Shown piece by piece: positions 54,943 through 64,000 of a stretch of DNA of 64,000 nt (position 1 is the first letter of the stretch; the number at the start of each line of letters is the position of its first letter). Origin of the DNA: Cylindrospermum sp. NIES-4074. Lineage in GTDB: Bacteria; Cyanobacteriota; Cyanobacteriia; Cyanobacteriales; Nostocaceae. A program made the position numbers and the translations under genes. The DNA lies in NCBI GenBank assembly GCA_003994795.1, contig AP018269.1:558001-622000 (forward strand). Direction: 5' to 3'. Under the pieces are notes generated by a model, which saw only the letters and a program-made list of their open reading frames with translations, was not told the origin of the DNA and searched no databases.

Positions 54943-57801
54943 TTAGACAGTTCTCTTACCCATGAAGCGAAAGAATAGTTTCTCCAATTCAATCCAGACA
55001 AACATCAACGCACTAAAGCCTATACAAATTCCCAACTCTGACAGACTTAGGTAGTGAGTACCAAAGAAAGCGCGCAGGGGTGGAACGTAAACTAGCATTA
55101 GTTGCAAAATCGTTGTCACCACTACAGATCCCAGGACAAAGAGATTGGACAAGGGATTCATTTCAATGGTTAATTGGTTGTTAGAGCGAATGGCGATCGC
55201 ATGACCCATTTGGGCAATACACAGCGTGGTGAATACCATTGTCTTCCAAGCTTCGGGATTTCCCTGATAGCCAGCGGCATGGGTATAGTTGTACGCCCAT
55301 GACATCAGGGCAATGGTAATGATAGCGAAGATAATCCCAATGCGAATCATGTAAGAACCCAAACCCCTGGCAAAAATACTTTCACGGGGGCTGAATGGGG
55401 GACGCTTCATCACATCTGGTTCCGGGGGTTCCACAGCTAAGGCTAAGGCTGGTAAACCATCTGTCACCAAATTCATCCAGAGAATTTGCAAGGGGGTAAG
55501 GGGAACACCTCCGAGTCCGAGAATGGGTGCTGCGGCAATGGTGAGAATTTCGCCAATGTTACTACCCAGAATGTATTTAATAAAGCGGCGGATGTTGGTA
55601 TAAACAACTCGTCCTTCCTTGGTGGCGGCAACAATGGTGGCAAAGTTGTCATCTAATAGCACCATGTCGCTGGCTTCTTTACTGACATCTGTGCCGGTGA
55701 TGCCCATTGCAATACCGATATCAGCTTGTTTGAGGGCCGGTGCATCGTTAACGCCATCCCCTGTCATTGCCACAAACCTGCCTCGGCGTTGCAGTGCTTG
55801 GACAATTCGCAGTTTGTGTTCTGGGGCTACTCTGGCGTAAATACTCACCAAGTCAACGTTTTCTTCTAGTTCCTGGTCACTCATCCGCTGCAATTCCTGA
55901 CCGGTGAGGACGCGATCGCCTGCTTGAGCAATTCCCAAATCAGTGGCGATCGCTCTCGCTGTTAACTGGTGGTCGCCAGTAATCATCACTGTGCGAATTC
56001 CCGCTTCTCGGCACTCTTGGACTGCGGCTCTAACTTCGGGACGAGGAGCATCTAGCATCCCCACCAACCCCAGCCAAACCAAGTTTTGCTCTGATTTTTC
56101 ATCTGCACCTTCTGGCGGTTTCTCTGACAGGGGTTTATAGGCAAAGCCTAGCACCCGCAAACCCTTACTCGCCATTTGGTCATTTTCTGCCAAAATTCGC
56201 TGGCGTTGCTCGTCACTCAAGGAGTCTGAGTGATTACCCAAATGAATTTGAGTGCTACGTGCCAAGATTAATTCTGGCGAACCTTTGGTAAACATTAAGT
56301 AGCGTTCAGATTTCAGAAAGCCTGCGATCGCTGGATCAATTGCTGTCAAAGAAGCTTCACCTGTGGCGACTTCTTCCACCTGGGAAATGACGCTCATCCG
56401 CTTACGTTCTGAGGAAAAGGGAAATTCGCCCACACGGGGTAATTTACTATTCCACTGGTCTTTTTCGATGCCCGCTTTCCCCGCCAAGGTGACTAATGCT
56501 CCCTCTGTGGGATCTCCCAAAATCGTCCATTGCCCTTGGTCTTGTTGCAGTACAGAATCATTACAAACGGCGCAAGCCACAAGCAAAGCGGGGATTTCTG
56601 GATACTCGTCTACGGCAATTGTTCGCCCATCTAACTGAAACTCGCCCTTGGGAGCATAACCTTCTCCGGTGACGCGAAAGGCGGAATTATTTGTGTAAAC
56701 TGATTGCACCACCATTTTGTTCTGAGTCAGAGTCCCGGTTTTATCAGAACAAATGGTGTTAACAGAACCCAATGTTTCTACGGCTGGTAATTTGCGAATT
56801 AAGGCATGTTGGCGTACCATCCGCTGGGTTCCCAGTGCTAAAGTGACGGTGATTACGGCAGGTAGTCCTTCTGGGACTACTGCGACTGCCATACTCAAAG
56901 ACACTTCCAAGAGTTCTTGGATGTTGCCAAAACCTCTGGCCTGAATGATACCGCCGACAACAACAATCCCTACTAAAATTAAAGAGCCGCTAACTAAGAC
57001 GTTGCCTAGTTGGGTCATTCGCTGCTGTAGGGGTGTAGGTTCACTTTCCACCGAGTCCAACAGGGTAGCAATTTTGCCAAGTTCTGTTTTCATGGCGGTG
57101 TTAGTCACCAGAACTTTAGCTCGTCCTTGGACAACTTCAGTTCCTTGAAAGACTAAATTCAGGCGATCGCCCAATGGCGTGTCGTCAGGCAATACTAATG
57201 TTGCCTGTTTGTTCGCAGATTCCGCTTCACCCGTCAGGGCCGACTCCCGCACTTGTAAATTAGACTGTTCTATTAAGCGTCCATCAGCGGCAATTTGCAC
57301 CCCCGCTTCCAGTAGCATCACATCCCCTGGAACTAGTTCCTTGGCTGCTACCTCTACCAGTTTGCCGGCGCGCAAGACTCGCACTAAGGGAGAGGACAGT
57401 TTTTTCAGGGCTGCGAGGGCTTTTTCGGCGCGGCTTTCTTGGACGTAGCCCAGGATGCCATTGAGAATCACAATCGCTAAAATGGCGATCGTGTCTTTAA
57501 ACGGTACTTCTCCAGGCTTTAATTGGCCATTTTTCCAAGCCCATAGGTCTAACCCACCAGAAACCAGTGCTACGCCAATCAGCATCAACAACATAATGTT
57601 CTTGAACTGATCGAGCAGAATTTCCCAAGCACTGCGGCCACGACTTTCTTCTAGCTCATTGGGGCCGTATTTTTGCAACCTGAGTTGAATTTCTTGGGGT
57701 GTTAAGCCACTGTCTGCGTTACTATCAAGCAGGTCTAGCGCTTTATCAACTTCTAAACTATGCCAAACGGCGGCAGCTTCAGGCAGAGAATTAGCAGACA
57801 T
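54943..57801 (-). CDS. P-type Ca2+-transporting ATPase (type IIA-like)
   Basis: An ATP-driven cation pump of about 952 residues with ten transmembrane helices. It contains cation ATPase N-domain, actuator TGE loop (SALTGEAES), TM4 VVPEGLPA, phosphorylation site DKTGTLT and hinge [19 protein letters not shown]5 SNIGE and TM6 NLVTDGLPA supply Ca2+ ligands equivalent to SERCA N768/E771 and N796/D800. The TM8 glutamate equivalent appears replaced (CIAQMGHA), so one or a modified second site is likely. ATG 57801 is chosen; a GTG 12 bases upstream is possible. It lies 86 bp before recF on the same strand, with no functional link expected. Confidence 0.92.
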   Translation of the reverse strand: MSANSLPEAAAVWHSLEVDKALDLLDSNADSGLTPQEIQLRLQKYGPNELEESRGRSAWEILLDQFKNIMLLMLIGVALVSGGLDLWAWKNGQLKPGEVPFKDTIAILAIVILNGILGYVQESRAEKALAALKKLSSPLVRVLRAGKLVEVAAKELVPGDVMLLEAGVQIAADGRLIEQSNLQVRESALTGEAESANKQATLVLPDDTPLGDRLNLVFQGTEVVQGRAKVLVTNTAMKTELGKIATLLDSVESEPTPLQQRMTQLGNVLVSGSLILVGIVVVGGIIQARGFGNIQELLEVSLSMAVAVVPEGLPAVITVTLALGTQRMVRQHALIRKLPAVETLGSVNTICSDKTGTLTQNKMVVQSVYTNNSAFRVTGEGYAPKGEFQLDGRTIAVDEYPEIPALLVACAVCNDSVLQQDQGQWTILGDPTEGALVTLAGKAGIEKDQWNSKLPRVGEFPFSSERKRMSVISQVEEVATGEASLTAIDPAIAGFLKSERYLMFTKGSPELILARSTQIHLGNHSDSLSDEQRQRILAENDQMASKGLRVLGFAYKPLSEKPPEGADEKSEQNLVWLGLVGMLDAPRPEVRAAVQECREAGIRTVMITGDHQLTARAIATDLGIAQAGDRVLTGQELQRMSDQELEENVDLVSIYARVAPEHKLRIVQALQRRGRFVAMTGDGVNDAPALKQADIGIAMGITGTDVSKEASDMVLLDDNFATIVAATKEGRVVYTNIRRFIKYILGSNIGEILTIAAAPILGLGGVPLTPLQILWMNLVTDGLPALALAVEPPEPDVMKRPPFSPRESIFARGLGSYMIRIGIIFAIITIALMSWAYNYTHAAGYQGNPEAWKTMVFTTLCIAQMGHAIAIRSNNQLTIEMNPLSNLFVLGSVVVTTILQLMLVYVPPLRAFFGTHYLSLSELGICIGFSALMFVWIELEKLFFRFMGKRTV

Positions 57802-58082
57802 CGTGTAAGTCACAGGAAATGGTTACAAAATTCGATCATAATCTTAGTGATGACAGGAAAACCATCAACTAAAGTTACATTAGGGCTATCGCCAATCTGT
57901 AAAAGTATAGATGTGATTCCCCACTTTGCCAATTTCTCTTTTTGATCAAGCTATGTGTAATTGCTGAGGATTTAGTGTTTTGTAATACGGAATACAGAAA
58001 AATGTAAATCATCGAAGTCTCAAGTACGGTGCCAAAATATATGCCACAATTAATTTTAGGCGTGCTAAACCATTGAATTAAT

Positions 58083-59762
58083 ATGCTTAATATGAGTTTT
58101 GCACTCCCCAGTTTGACCACTAGCCAGATGTTTGGGCAAAAAATTATCCGACCGCTTACTGCTGCTACCCTGTATGGCATTGCTTTCATCAAAGATAGAC
58201 TCATTGCGATCGACACGGCAAAGGGGCATCTACTAGAGATTGATCCCACCTCTGATAACAGCAAAATTATCAATCCCCACCAAGTACGGGAATTTTGCGA
58301 AGTCACTGGTTTAGCAGTGTGGGAAGATACCCTTTGGGTAACTCGTGGTAATAGTGTCTATTTGTCCAAGCTCGCTTCGTTAGGTTTGGAACATTTCGTT
58401 ACATTGCCTTATCCTGCTAATGGTATCGCTGTTTGGGAGTCAACAGTCTACGTCAGCTGTCAAAGGCTGGGTTACATTCTGGTTTTTGACCGTGAGACCC
58501 GCAAAGAGATTACCAGATTTTATGCCCCTGGTGTTGGGGTAGAAAATTTGACTGTCAGTCAGGAAACCTTGTGGGTTTGCGATCGCCTGGAACAAACAGT
58601 CTACTCTATGGACAGAGCCACTGGAGAACTGCGCTTTAGTGTGCTGACACCCTTTGATTCACCTACAGGCATCGCCTTACATAGAGATGAAGAAACAGGC
58701 AAGGAAAGTCTCTACATCGCTTATGCTTCTGATGAGCCATATATTCGGGATAATCCCAACGCTGACCCGAATCATGAGCTAACTTACCGCGATCGCACTT
58801 TTATTCACCCCCTGTATTATCATTACGAGCCAGATAAGCGCTACGCCCTCTCGAATGGCTATCTCGTGGAAATGTCCTATGTTGAGGAAATTTCCCCCTT
58901 AGACGAAGTATATTTAGCAAACGTCGAGTGGCGCATCGCCTTACCATCAGAAACCGAACGCCAAAAGGTAAAACACGTTGAACCCATCGGTGTCCCCTTC
59001 ACAGAAGAAATCATCGAAGGACAACGGGTAGCAGTGTTTAAATTTGATGCCCTCACCCCTGGTGAACGGCATATATTTGGCTGGAAAGCACTTTTAGAAG
59101 TTCGAGGGATTAAGTATCGCATCACACCCAAAGACGTGGAAGGGGTTCCCGAACTCTCACCAGAATTTCAAAGCCGCTACTTGGTGGATGATGATGACTT
59201 AGCAATGGATACAGCCATTGTCCGTCGTGCTTCCCGCGAAGCGATCGGCTCGGAAACTAATATGTTGCGGAAAATGTATAATATTCGCAACTACGTCTAC
59301 GATGAGTTATCCTATGGCATTAAACCATACATTGACACACCAGATGTAGTTTTAGAACGTGGTGTAGGTTCTTGTGGCGAATACGTCGGCGTACTACTGG
59401 CGCTTTGCCGTTTAAATGGCATTCCCTGCCGCACTGTAGGTAGGTATAAATGCCCCCCTAGCGGCGAACTGCAAGGTGTCCCTTTACAACCCGACTTTAA
59501 TCACGTCTGGTTAGAGTTCTACATCCCCAATATTGGCTGGTTGCCAATGGAATCAAATCCTGATGATGTCGGTGATGCCGGGCCATATCCCACGCGCTTT
59601 TTTATGGGGTTATGCTGGTATCATATTGAAATTGGCAAAGGAATCACTTTTGAGACCTTGACAAGTAACGGTGCCCGGCTGACTAAAGAAGATATACCCA
59701 TTGGGGATTTGGCAATTAATCATATTCGGTTTACGATTCTTAAAGAGTTACCTCCTTTCTGA
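58083..59762 (+). CDS. Beta-propeller/transglutaminase-like fusion protein
   Basis: 559 residues without a signal peptide. The first 240 contain repeated four-stranded blades (GIAFIKDRLIAIDTAKGHLL, GLAVWEDTLWVT, GIAVWESTVYVSC, NLTVSQETLWVC) as in NHL/SMP-30-like propellers. A linker domain (about 255-375) follows. The C-terminal transglutaminase-like fold has an intact triad: C431 (GSCGEY), H474 (FNHVWLEF) and an Asp at 494 (SNPDD). The enzyme may be a cysteine protease or amide hydrolase rather than a cross-linker. A second ATG at 58092 is possible. It stands divergent from the Ca2+ ATPase gene. No clear partner. Confidence 0.82.
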   Translation: MLNMSFALPSLTTSQMFGQKIIRPLTAATLYGIAFIKDRLIAIDTAKGHLLEIDPTSDNSKIINPHQVREFCEVTGLAVWEDTLWVTRGNSVYLSKLASLGLEHFVTLPYPANGIAVWESTVYVSCQRLGYILVFDRETRKEITRFYAPGVGVENLTVSQETLWVCDRLEQTVYSMDRATGELRFSVLTPFDSPTGIALHRDEETGKESLYIAYASDEPYIRDNPNADPNHELTYRDRTFIHPLYYHYEPDKRYALSNGYLVEMSYVEEISPLDEVYLANVEWRIALPSETERQKVKHVEPIGVPFTEEIIEGQRVAVFKFDALTPGERHIFGWKALLEVRGIKYRITPKDVEGVPELSPEFQSRYLVDDDDLAMDTAIVRRASREAIGSETNMLRKMYNIRNYVYDELSYGIKPYIDTPDVVLERGVGSCGEYVGVLLALCRLNGIPCRTVGRYKCPPSGELQGVPLQPDFNHVWLEFYIPNIGWLPMESNPDDVGDAGPYPTRFFMGLCWYHIEIGKGITFETLTSNGARLTKEDIPIGDLAINHIRFTILKELPPF

Positions 59763-60058
59763 ATTAGAAATTGGTAATTGGCAACGGGTAATAAGAAAGT
59801 AGGTATAGGGTATGGGGTATTTGAAAATTTTCCCCATCGCCCCGTATCTTTATGGAATATAAAATTAATACACAGCTTACAAGCTTTATTGCTAGGTTGA
59901 TCAATTTACGTCAATTCTCGTTTTACCTGGAAATATGTGATTTTGATCATCTTCCTCAACCGGAAAATGAGTCATTCTATAAATCGGGGTTTATACGGTT
60001 GCAACAACCAAGCCTCTGCTGAAAAATACCAACCCAGTTTTCAAGTGGTAATAACAAA

Positions 60059-61420
60059 GTGAGTACTTGGATCAATTCTGACACGGAAAAAACGGTGCTA
60101 CAGACACCCTCTGATAGGAGAAAGGAGGGAATGCGCGATAGTGCTTACAGTCCTCATTACTCTCCTCCCCAAGAGCAACAGATATATCAACATTTCCTAC
60201 ATTTGGTGCGTATCGAAACTCCTAGCCAAATGATAGAAAGATTTCGCGCTTTATTTATTGAAGGTTTAGGTTATCCTGAACCAGCAATAGTATTAATTCT
60301 AGATAAAATTATAGCTTCTAAGAAAGGGGCAGAAGATTTTAATTTTTTTCTCAACCGTTGCTGCCATATTCTAATAAATCGCTGGCATATGCAACCCCAA
60401 TTGCATGATGCCATTGCTGAGTTAATCAACTTGTTTGAATCCCCACCTGTTAAGTCAAGAACAGCTAGTTTCCGTTACCGAGAAATTAGGCACTTACGTG
60501 AAATAGTCAAGTTGTTTACTGACAGTGAACAATACAGAGTTTTACGCCGTTTCACCCAAGTAGTGGGACAAAATACTGAGCTAGACGGTAACAAGGATAA
60601 TCAACCGCTGATAACTTTAATCCGCCGTTATCCTTACTTATATGAACACTACTTAATTAGTGAAGATTCCACCATTGAACAACAGCAGACAGTCAGGGAA
60701 ATTCAGACACAAGTCCAAAAAAAATTTGAAATAGATTTGTCGCAATATGTGTTGTATAAAGTGCGCCGCACCAAGATAGTTCAAAAAACTTCAGTAGCTG
60801 AGGCTGATCGGATTTTACGCCCTGTTCCTAATCCTACATTGTTAAGCGATCGCGAACTATACACAACACTTAAGCAGTGTATCGGTAAAGTTGAAGGTGA
60901 TTACACCTACAACGACTTAGCACAACAGTTTTTAAAATATAGCAGCCAGGTTTCTAACTTCCGCGCTTTTAAAGATGATTTATATGAATATCTCATCTCC
61001 TCCGTTGATGGAGATTATGGAAAGCGCCAATTTAATAAGCGGTTATATACCCAACTGCAAAATACATTACCCCAAGCTAATGCTCAGAAGCTAGATGACT
61101 TTTTGATTGTGAGAACTTGCAGTCAGCTACTCAACTTTTTAATCGTCAACAGCAACTTATCACTGCAACACTTTACCTTCGTAGACTTGATTACTAACCA
61201 AGGTACAATGCTCACCATTGGGTTGTTGCTAAAAATTGTGCTGATTTGTCGTAAAGTCAAGCCATATTTAGAAAAGCGGTTGGCAATTTTGTTTAATCAC
61301 TATGAATCTTCTACTACTAGTTGTATTCAATGGTTAGTGAAAGCGCTGGAACAATTAAATATTGCTCTGAGTATCCATTTTGGTAATCTTGACGTATCCT
61401 ATCTGAAGCAAATTGTGTAA
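60059..61420 (+). CDS. Conserved cyanobacterial-type protein of unknown function
   Basis: 453 residues, soluble and almost wholly helical. It has a polar disordered N-terminus (1-40) and many aromatic/basic residues (RFRALFIEGLGYPEPAI, RYREIRHLREIVKLF, FLNRCCHILINRWHMQ). No catalytic motif or transmembrane helix is seen. It starts at GTG 60059. It converges with the Fe-S nuclease gene 21 bp away. I do not recognise a family; a scaffold or regulator is only a guess from helicity. Confidence 0.75.
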   Translation: MSTWINSDTEKTVLQTPSDRRKEGMRDSAYSPHYSPPQEQQIYQHFLHLVRIETPSQMIERFRALFIEGLGYPEPAIVLILDKIIASKKGAEDFNFFLNRCCHILINRWHMQPQLHDAIAELINLFESPPVKSRTASFRYREIRHLREIVKLFTDSEQYRVLRRFTQVVGQNTELDGNKDNQPLITLIRRYPYLYEHYLISEDSTIEQQQTVREIQTQVQKKFEIDLSQYVLYKVRRTKIVQKTSVAEADRILRPVPNPTLLSDRELYTTLKQCIGKVEGDYTYNDLAQQFLKYSSQVSNFRAFKDDLYEYLISSVDGDYGKRQFNKRLYTQLQNTLPQANAQKLDDFLIVRTCSQLLNFLIVNSNLSLQHFTFVDLITNQGTMLTIGLLLKIVLICRKVKPYLEKRLAILFNHYESSTTSCIQWLVKALEQLNIALSIHFGNLDVSYLKQIV

Positions 61421-61441
61421 TTTTCAGTCATTTTGGGTAAC

Positions 61442-62296
61442 TTAGTTGTGACTTCTGCAAATTGGCATTGGGTGTGATTGAGACGGTTTAAAATTGGAAA
61501 ATTCACAAATAGAATTAAATGGGCAAAAGCGGCAGTGTGTGCCGGGATTAGGTGGAAATATTTTACTAAAATTACTAGTTTCTGCTTGATATTGGTGCAA
61601 ATCTTGCTGGTGCTTTTGGGCAATATTGGCTAACTCAAATTCTAAAGAAGCTAATTCACTATTATTAATACTAATTAACTCTGATTCTTGACAAATTTCT
61701 AAATTATAAAATGAGGCAACAGCTGTCTTGCCAGGGTAAAGATAACGTGCAGCTAGCAAATAAACTAATGCTTGGCGACGGTCAAAAGCGGATTTACCCG
61801 TTTTAAAATCTAATATGTGTAAAGTATTATCTGATTCAATAAAAACGCAGTCCATAGCTGCATATAAGCGAAAGCAATAACCCTCCTGTTCAATGACAAT
61901 TGGTTTAGGAAAACCTTCATCTCCTGGGGTTAATTGCAGGATGCGTTTACCCATCAGCAAGGGAGCATGGTGATATTTTTGCAAAATTTGCAGCACCCGT
62001 TGCTTCACTTGTTCAGCGGTATTACTTAATTTCAGTAACTTGGCAACTTTTTCGACACCATCAGACTGATTCAACAGATGATGATGATGATGAAATTCAT
62101 ACACACCTTTTTGGGCAAGGATACCAATTCGCTGGGGTGCAGTAGTATTTCCCAACAAAGCCCTGACTTGAGGTTCTTGTTGACGTGCCTTCATAAACCC
62201 CCGTCTCATCTGGCAATGCCAACGTTCTTGCCCTGTGGCTGGGGCAATTAAAGACCAAAGGTGATAACTAGCAAAAGGTCGATCAGGGGTTGACAT
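61442..62296 (-). CDS. PD-(D/E)XK nuclease with probable 4Fe-4S cluster (RecB/Cas4/AddB-like)
   Basis: 284 residues. The nuclease core is D of YAAMDCVFIES, the DFKTGK motif (LHILDFKTGKSAF) and QALVYLLAARYLYP, matching the RecB-family PDDEXK_1 pattern. Three C-terminal cysteines (HCRFCPFNSIC) and one near the N-terminus (RWHCQMRRG) could hold an iron-sulfur staple as in AddB and Cas4. No helicase domain and no CRISPR genes are present, so it is a free-standing exonuclease, perhaps in repair. It is divergent from the phosphohexomutase gene by about 105 bp. Confidence 0.85.
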   Translation of the reverse strand: MSTPDRPFASYHLWSLIAPATGQERWHCQMRRGFMKARQQEPQVRALLGNTTAPQRIGILAQKGVYEFHHHHHLLNQSDGVEKVAKLLKLSNTAEQVKQRVLQILQKYHHAPLLMGKRILQLTPGDEGFPKPIVIEQEGYCFRLYAAMDCVFIESDNTLHILDFKTGKSAFDRRQALVYLLAARYLYPGKTAVASFYNLEICQESELISINNSELASLEFELANIAQKHQQDLHQYQAETSNFSKIFPPNPGTHCRFCPFNSICEFSNFKPSQSHPMPICRSHN

Positions 62297-62401
62297 CGCT
62301 CAGGGGCAGTGGGAGAAAATACCGTGGGATACTTGCGGCTACGCACGCTTTGCGGGAAGCTTCCTAATAGTAACGATCATCGACGGGAAAGAGTGGCAAG
62401 T

Positions 62402-63829
62402 ATGAGCAACCGTAGCAATTCCAACAAAATAAAATTTGGTACTGATGGATGGCGAGGGATTATTGCCGATGATTTTACTTTTCCCAATGTGCGGAAAGTA
62501 ACTAGGGCAATAGCTAGCTATCTAGAAACAGCCTATAGTAAAGACAGACCAGTACTTATCGCTTACGATACTCGATTTTTAGCGGATCAGTTTGCCCAGG
62601 CTGCTGCTCAAGTGCTGGCAGATTTGGGTTGGACTGTTAAAGTTACTGATCGGGATTGCCCTACACCAGTAATTGCTTACAACGCCCGTCACTTGAATTC
62701 TGCTGGGGCGTTAATGTTTACCGCTAGCCATAATCCTGCACCTTACTGTGGGATTAAATATATCCCAGACTATGCTGGGCCTGCCACGCCAGAAATTACT
62801 GATACCATTGTGGCAAATATAGAAGGTGCATCGGATGAGTTGCCTGGTAGCAACCCAACAGGTTCAATTTCTACTTTTGATCCAAAACCAGATTATCTGG
62901 AATTTATCTATACCCTACTGGATGTAGAAAAAATCAGAAGTGCGAACTTAAAGGTTAAGTATGACGCGCTTTATTCTACTTCTCGCGGTTATTTAGATGA
63001 AGTTTTGCAACATTGTGGCACTCAATTAGAAAGTTTCCACGATTGGCGGGATGTGCTGTTCGGTGGCGGGATGCCAGAACCTAAGGGGGAACAATTAGTT
63101 GAATTGGTGGCAGCAGTCCGCAAGGATCATGCAGATTTAGGTCTAGCGACAGATGGCGATAGCGATCGCTTTGGTATTGTCGATGAACAAGGCACAGTCC
63201 TTACTCCCAACACCGTGCTTTTAGTTCTAGCACGACATTTAATCAAAAATAAAGGTAAAAGTGGGGCGATTGTCCGGACTGTGGCGACAACTCATTTGCT
63301 GGATAATTTCGCGGCTAAATATGGTTTGCCAATTTATGAAACAGCTGTAGGCTTTAAGTACATTGGCGAAAAGATGCGGGAAACTACCGTGCTGATTGGG
63401 GGTGAAGAATCAGGCGGTTTAAGTGTAATTGGGCATATTCCCGAAAAAGATGGCGTTTTAGCCGATATGCTAGTGGCAGAAGCGATCGCCTATGAAGGTA
63501 AACCTCTGAGTCAATTGGTGAAAGAAGCGATCGCTGAAGCTGACGGCCCGCTGTATAATAACCGCCTTGACTTGCACCTCACCGAAGCCCACAAAACCGC
63601 TGTAATCGACGCTTTCACCAAAAACCCACCAACAGAAGTTGCGGGGATTAAGGTGAAGGAAGTCGGGCGCAAAGATGGCATTAAACTCTATTTAGAAGAG
63701 GGTAGCTGGGTGTTGCTGCGTCCTTCCGGTACAGAACCGCTGGTGCGCGTTTACCTGGAAACCAACTCTCCCGAAAAACTCGCCCAAATTGCTCAAGAGT
63801 TGGAGAGTGCGATCGCTAAACTAGAGTAG
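62402..63829 (+). CDS. Phosphoglucomutase/phosphomannomutase family protein
   Basis: A cytoplasmic alpha-D-phosphohexomutase, 475 residues from ATG 62402 (MSNRSNSNKIKFGTDGWRG). A frame open from 62309 adds a non-conserved leader. Four domains: phosphoserine S109 in TASHNP, metal-binding DGDSDRFG, sugar-specific loop GGEESGG and phosphate-binding RPSGTEPLVRVY. It interconverts hexose 1- and 6-phosphates for glycogen and exopolysaccharide supply. Glucose versus mannose preference cannot be assigned here. Confidence 0.93.
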   Translation: MSNRSNSNKIKFGTDGWRGIIADDFTFPNVRKVTRAIASYLETAYSKDRPVLIAYDTRFLADQFAQAAAQVLADLGWTVKVTDRDCPTPVIAYNARHLNSAGALMFTASHNPAPYCGIKYIPDYAGPATPEITDTIVANIEGASDELPGSNPTGSISTFDPKPDYLEFIYTLLDVEKIRSANLKVKYDALYSTSRGYLDEVLQHCGTQLESFHDWRDVLFGGGMPEPKGEQLVELVAAVRKDHADLGLATDGDSDRFGIVDEQGTVLTPNTVLLVLARHLIKNKGKSGAIVRTVATTHLLDNFAAKYGLPIYETAVGFKYIGEKMRETTVLIGGEESGGLSVIGHIPEKDGVLADMLVAEAIAYEGKPLSQLVKEAIAEADGPLYNNRLDLHLTEAHKTAVIDAFTKNPPTEVAGIKVKEVGRKDGIKLYLEEGSWVLLRPSGTEPLVRVYLETNSPEKLAQIAQELESAIAKLE

Positions 63830-63848
63830 TCTAGAACCCCACTCCTAG

Positions 63849-63882
63849 CCCCTCCCCGCCAGAAGGGAGGGGAATTATTTTA
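63849..63882 (+). terminator. Rho-independent terminator after the phosphohexomutase gene
   Basis: CCCCTCCC (63849-63856), loop CGCCAGAA, GGGAGGGG (63865-63872), then AATTATTTT. A strong GC stem with a T-rich tail, 20 bp past the stop. It ends where the next gene's leader begins. Confidence 0.75.
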
Positions 63883-63887
63883 AAATT

Positions 63888-64000
63888 ATGAAAAATATTA
63901 CCAATTTGCTGATATCTGTAGTTATAGCTGTTTGGGTGGTGGCGATCGCCATTATTTCTGTCCAAAATGCCACCCCTGTATCTTTAAGGTTTTTGGCTTT
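63888..64000 (+). CDS. LapA/DUF1049 family membrane protein, cut by window end
   Basis: The first 37 complete codons from ATG 63888 give MKNITNLLISVVIAVWVVAI and then ISVQNATPVSLRFLAF. This is one transmembrane helix followed by the QNxxPVxLRFL motif of the LapA (DUF1049) family of small inner-membrane proteins involved in envelope assembly. The gene runs past the window. The ATG is only 16 bases after the terminator stem, so it is transcribed either by read-through or from a promoter overlapping the hairpin. Confidence 0.8.
   Translation, partial: MKNITNLLISVVIAVWVVAIAIISVQNATPVSLRFLA

Noticed and set aside
61442-62296. Cas4 of a CRISPR system
   Set aside because: The nuclease core and cysteines are shared with AddB/RecB-type proteins, and no cas1, cas2 or array is nearby.

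Overview
The window is chromosomal DNA from a filamentous, probably heterocyst-forming cyanobacterium (Nostoc/Anabaena/Calothrix-like). The evidence is the very frequent HIP1 octamer GCGATCGC in genes and spacers, heptameric tandem repeats and many small inverted-repeat elements in spacers, and a typical cyanobacterial gene set: NtcA-controlled nirA, ntcB and cnaT, poly-HAMP hybrid kinases, CHAT/TPR and CHASE2 proteins, and DUF928, DUF1361, DUF6887 and DUF6888 families. No rRNA, tRNA, CRISPR array, phage or full-length insertion sequence was recognised.

Region 1 (1-23 kb). Nitrate assimilation is split in two. On the minus strand are nirA, a signal-peptide-less NrtA-like binding protein and the permease nrtP. 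About 13 kb away on the plus strand are the LysR regulator ntcB, cnaT and a methyltransferase. Both halves start from textbook NtcA promoters (GTA-N8-TAC, 22 nt, TAN3T). Between them are a Tat/lipoprotein-type Rieske protein, a HEAT-repeat protein and a minus-strand cluster: TpsB, TpsA (filamentous haemagglutinin type), secreted TPR-CHAT protease, DUF928 protein and CHASE2-adenylate cyclase. This looks like a surface-export, protease and cAMP system. Then come a metal-ligand-less MBL-fold protein coupled to panD, and ppa.

Region 2 (23-36 kb). mobA is followed by an iron island: a siderophore/haem-type binding lipoprotein, FTR1 permease, a ferritin-like protein, an HhH lipoprotein and a two-domain multicopper oxidase. 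It is studded with small non-autonomous transposable elements. A VOC-fold protein, an ECF-type cobalt/nickel transporter (CbiM with PDGLE domain, CbiQ, CbiO) and a small lipoprotein follow.

Region 3 (36-47.5 kb). A 2192-residue soluble hybrid kinase carries twelve 92-residue double-HAMP units in near-identical tandem DNA, then GAF, HisKA, HATPase and three receiver domains. A second hybrid kinase follows (REC-PAS-HisKA-HATPase-REC), with an apparent in-frame insertion of intergenic-type repeat DNA. A DUF1361 membrane protein and a baeRF-family protein (eRF1-like) come next.

Region 4 (47.5-64 kb). Accessory and housekeeping genes: a PD-(D/E)XK-like protein, an overlapping DUF6888/DUF6887 pair, a PEP-synthase-like protein with a degenerate ATP-grasp motif, MgtC, recF, a P-type Ca2+ ATPase, a beta-propeller/transglutaminase fusion, a conserved unknown protein, an Fe-S PD-(D/E)XK nuclease, a phosphohexomutase with a clear terminator, and the first 38 codons of a LapA-family gene.

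Spacers hold several transposed small repeats. One family has five copies: three with perfect 8-bp target duplications and one with 7 of 8 matching. Another element can be compared with its own unfilled target elsewhere in the window (TTA duplication). A third has a 9-bp duplication. All seven tandem microrepeats recognised have a period of exactly 7.
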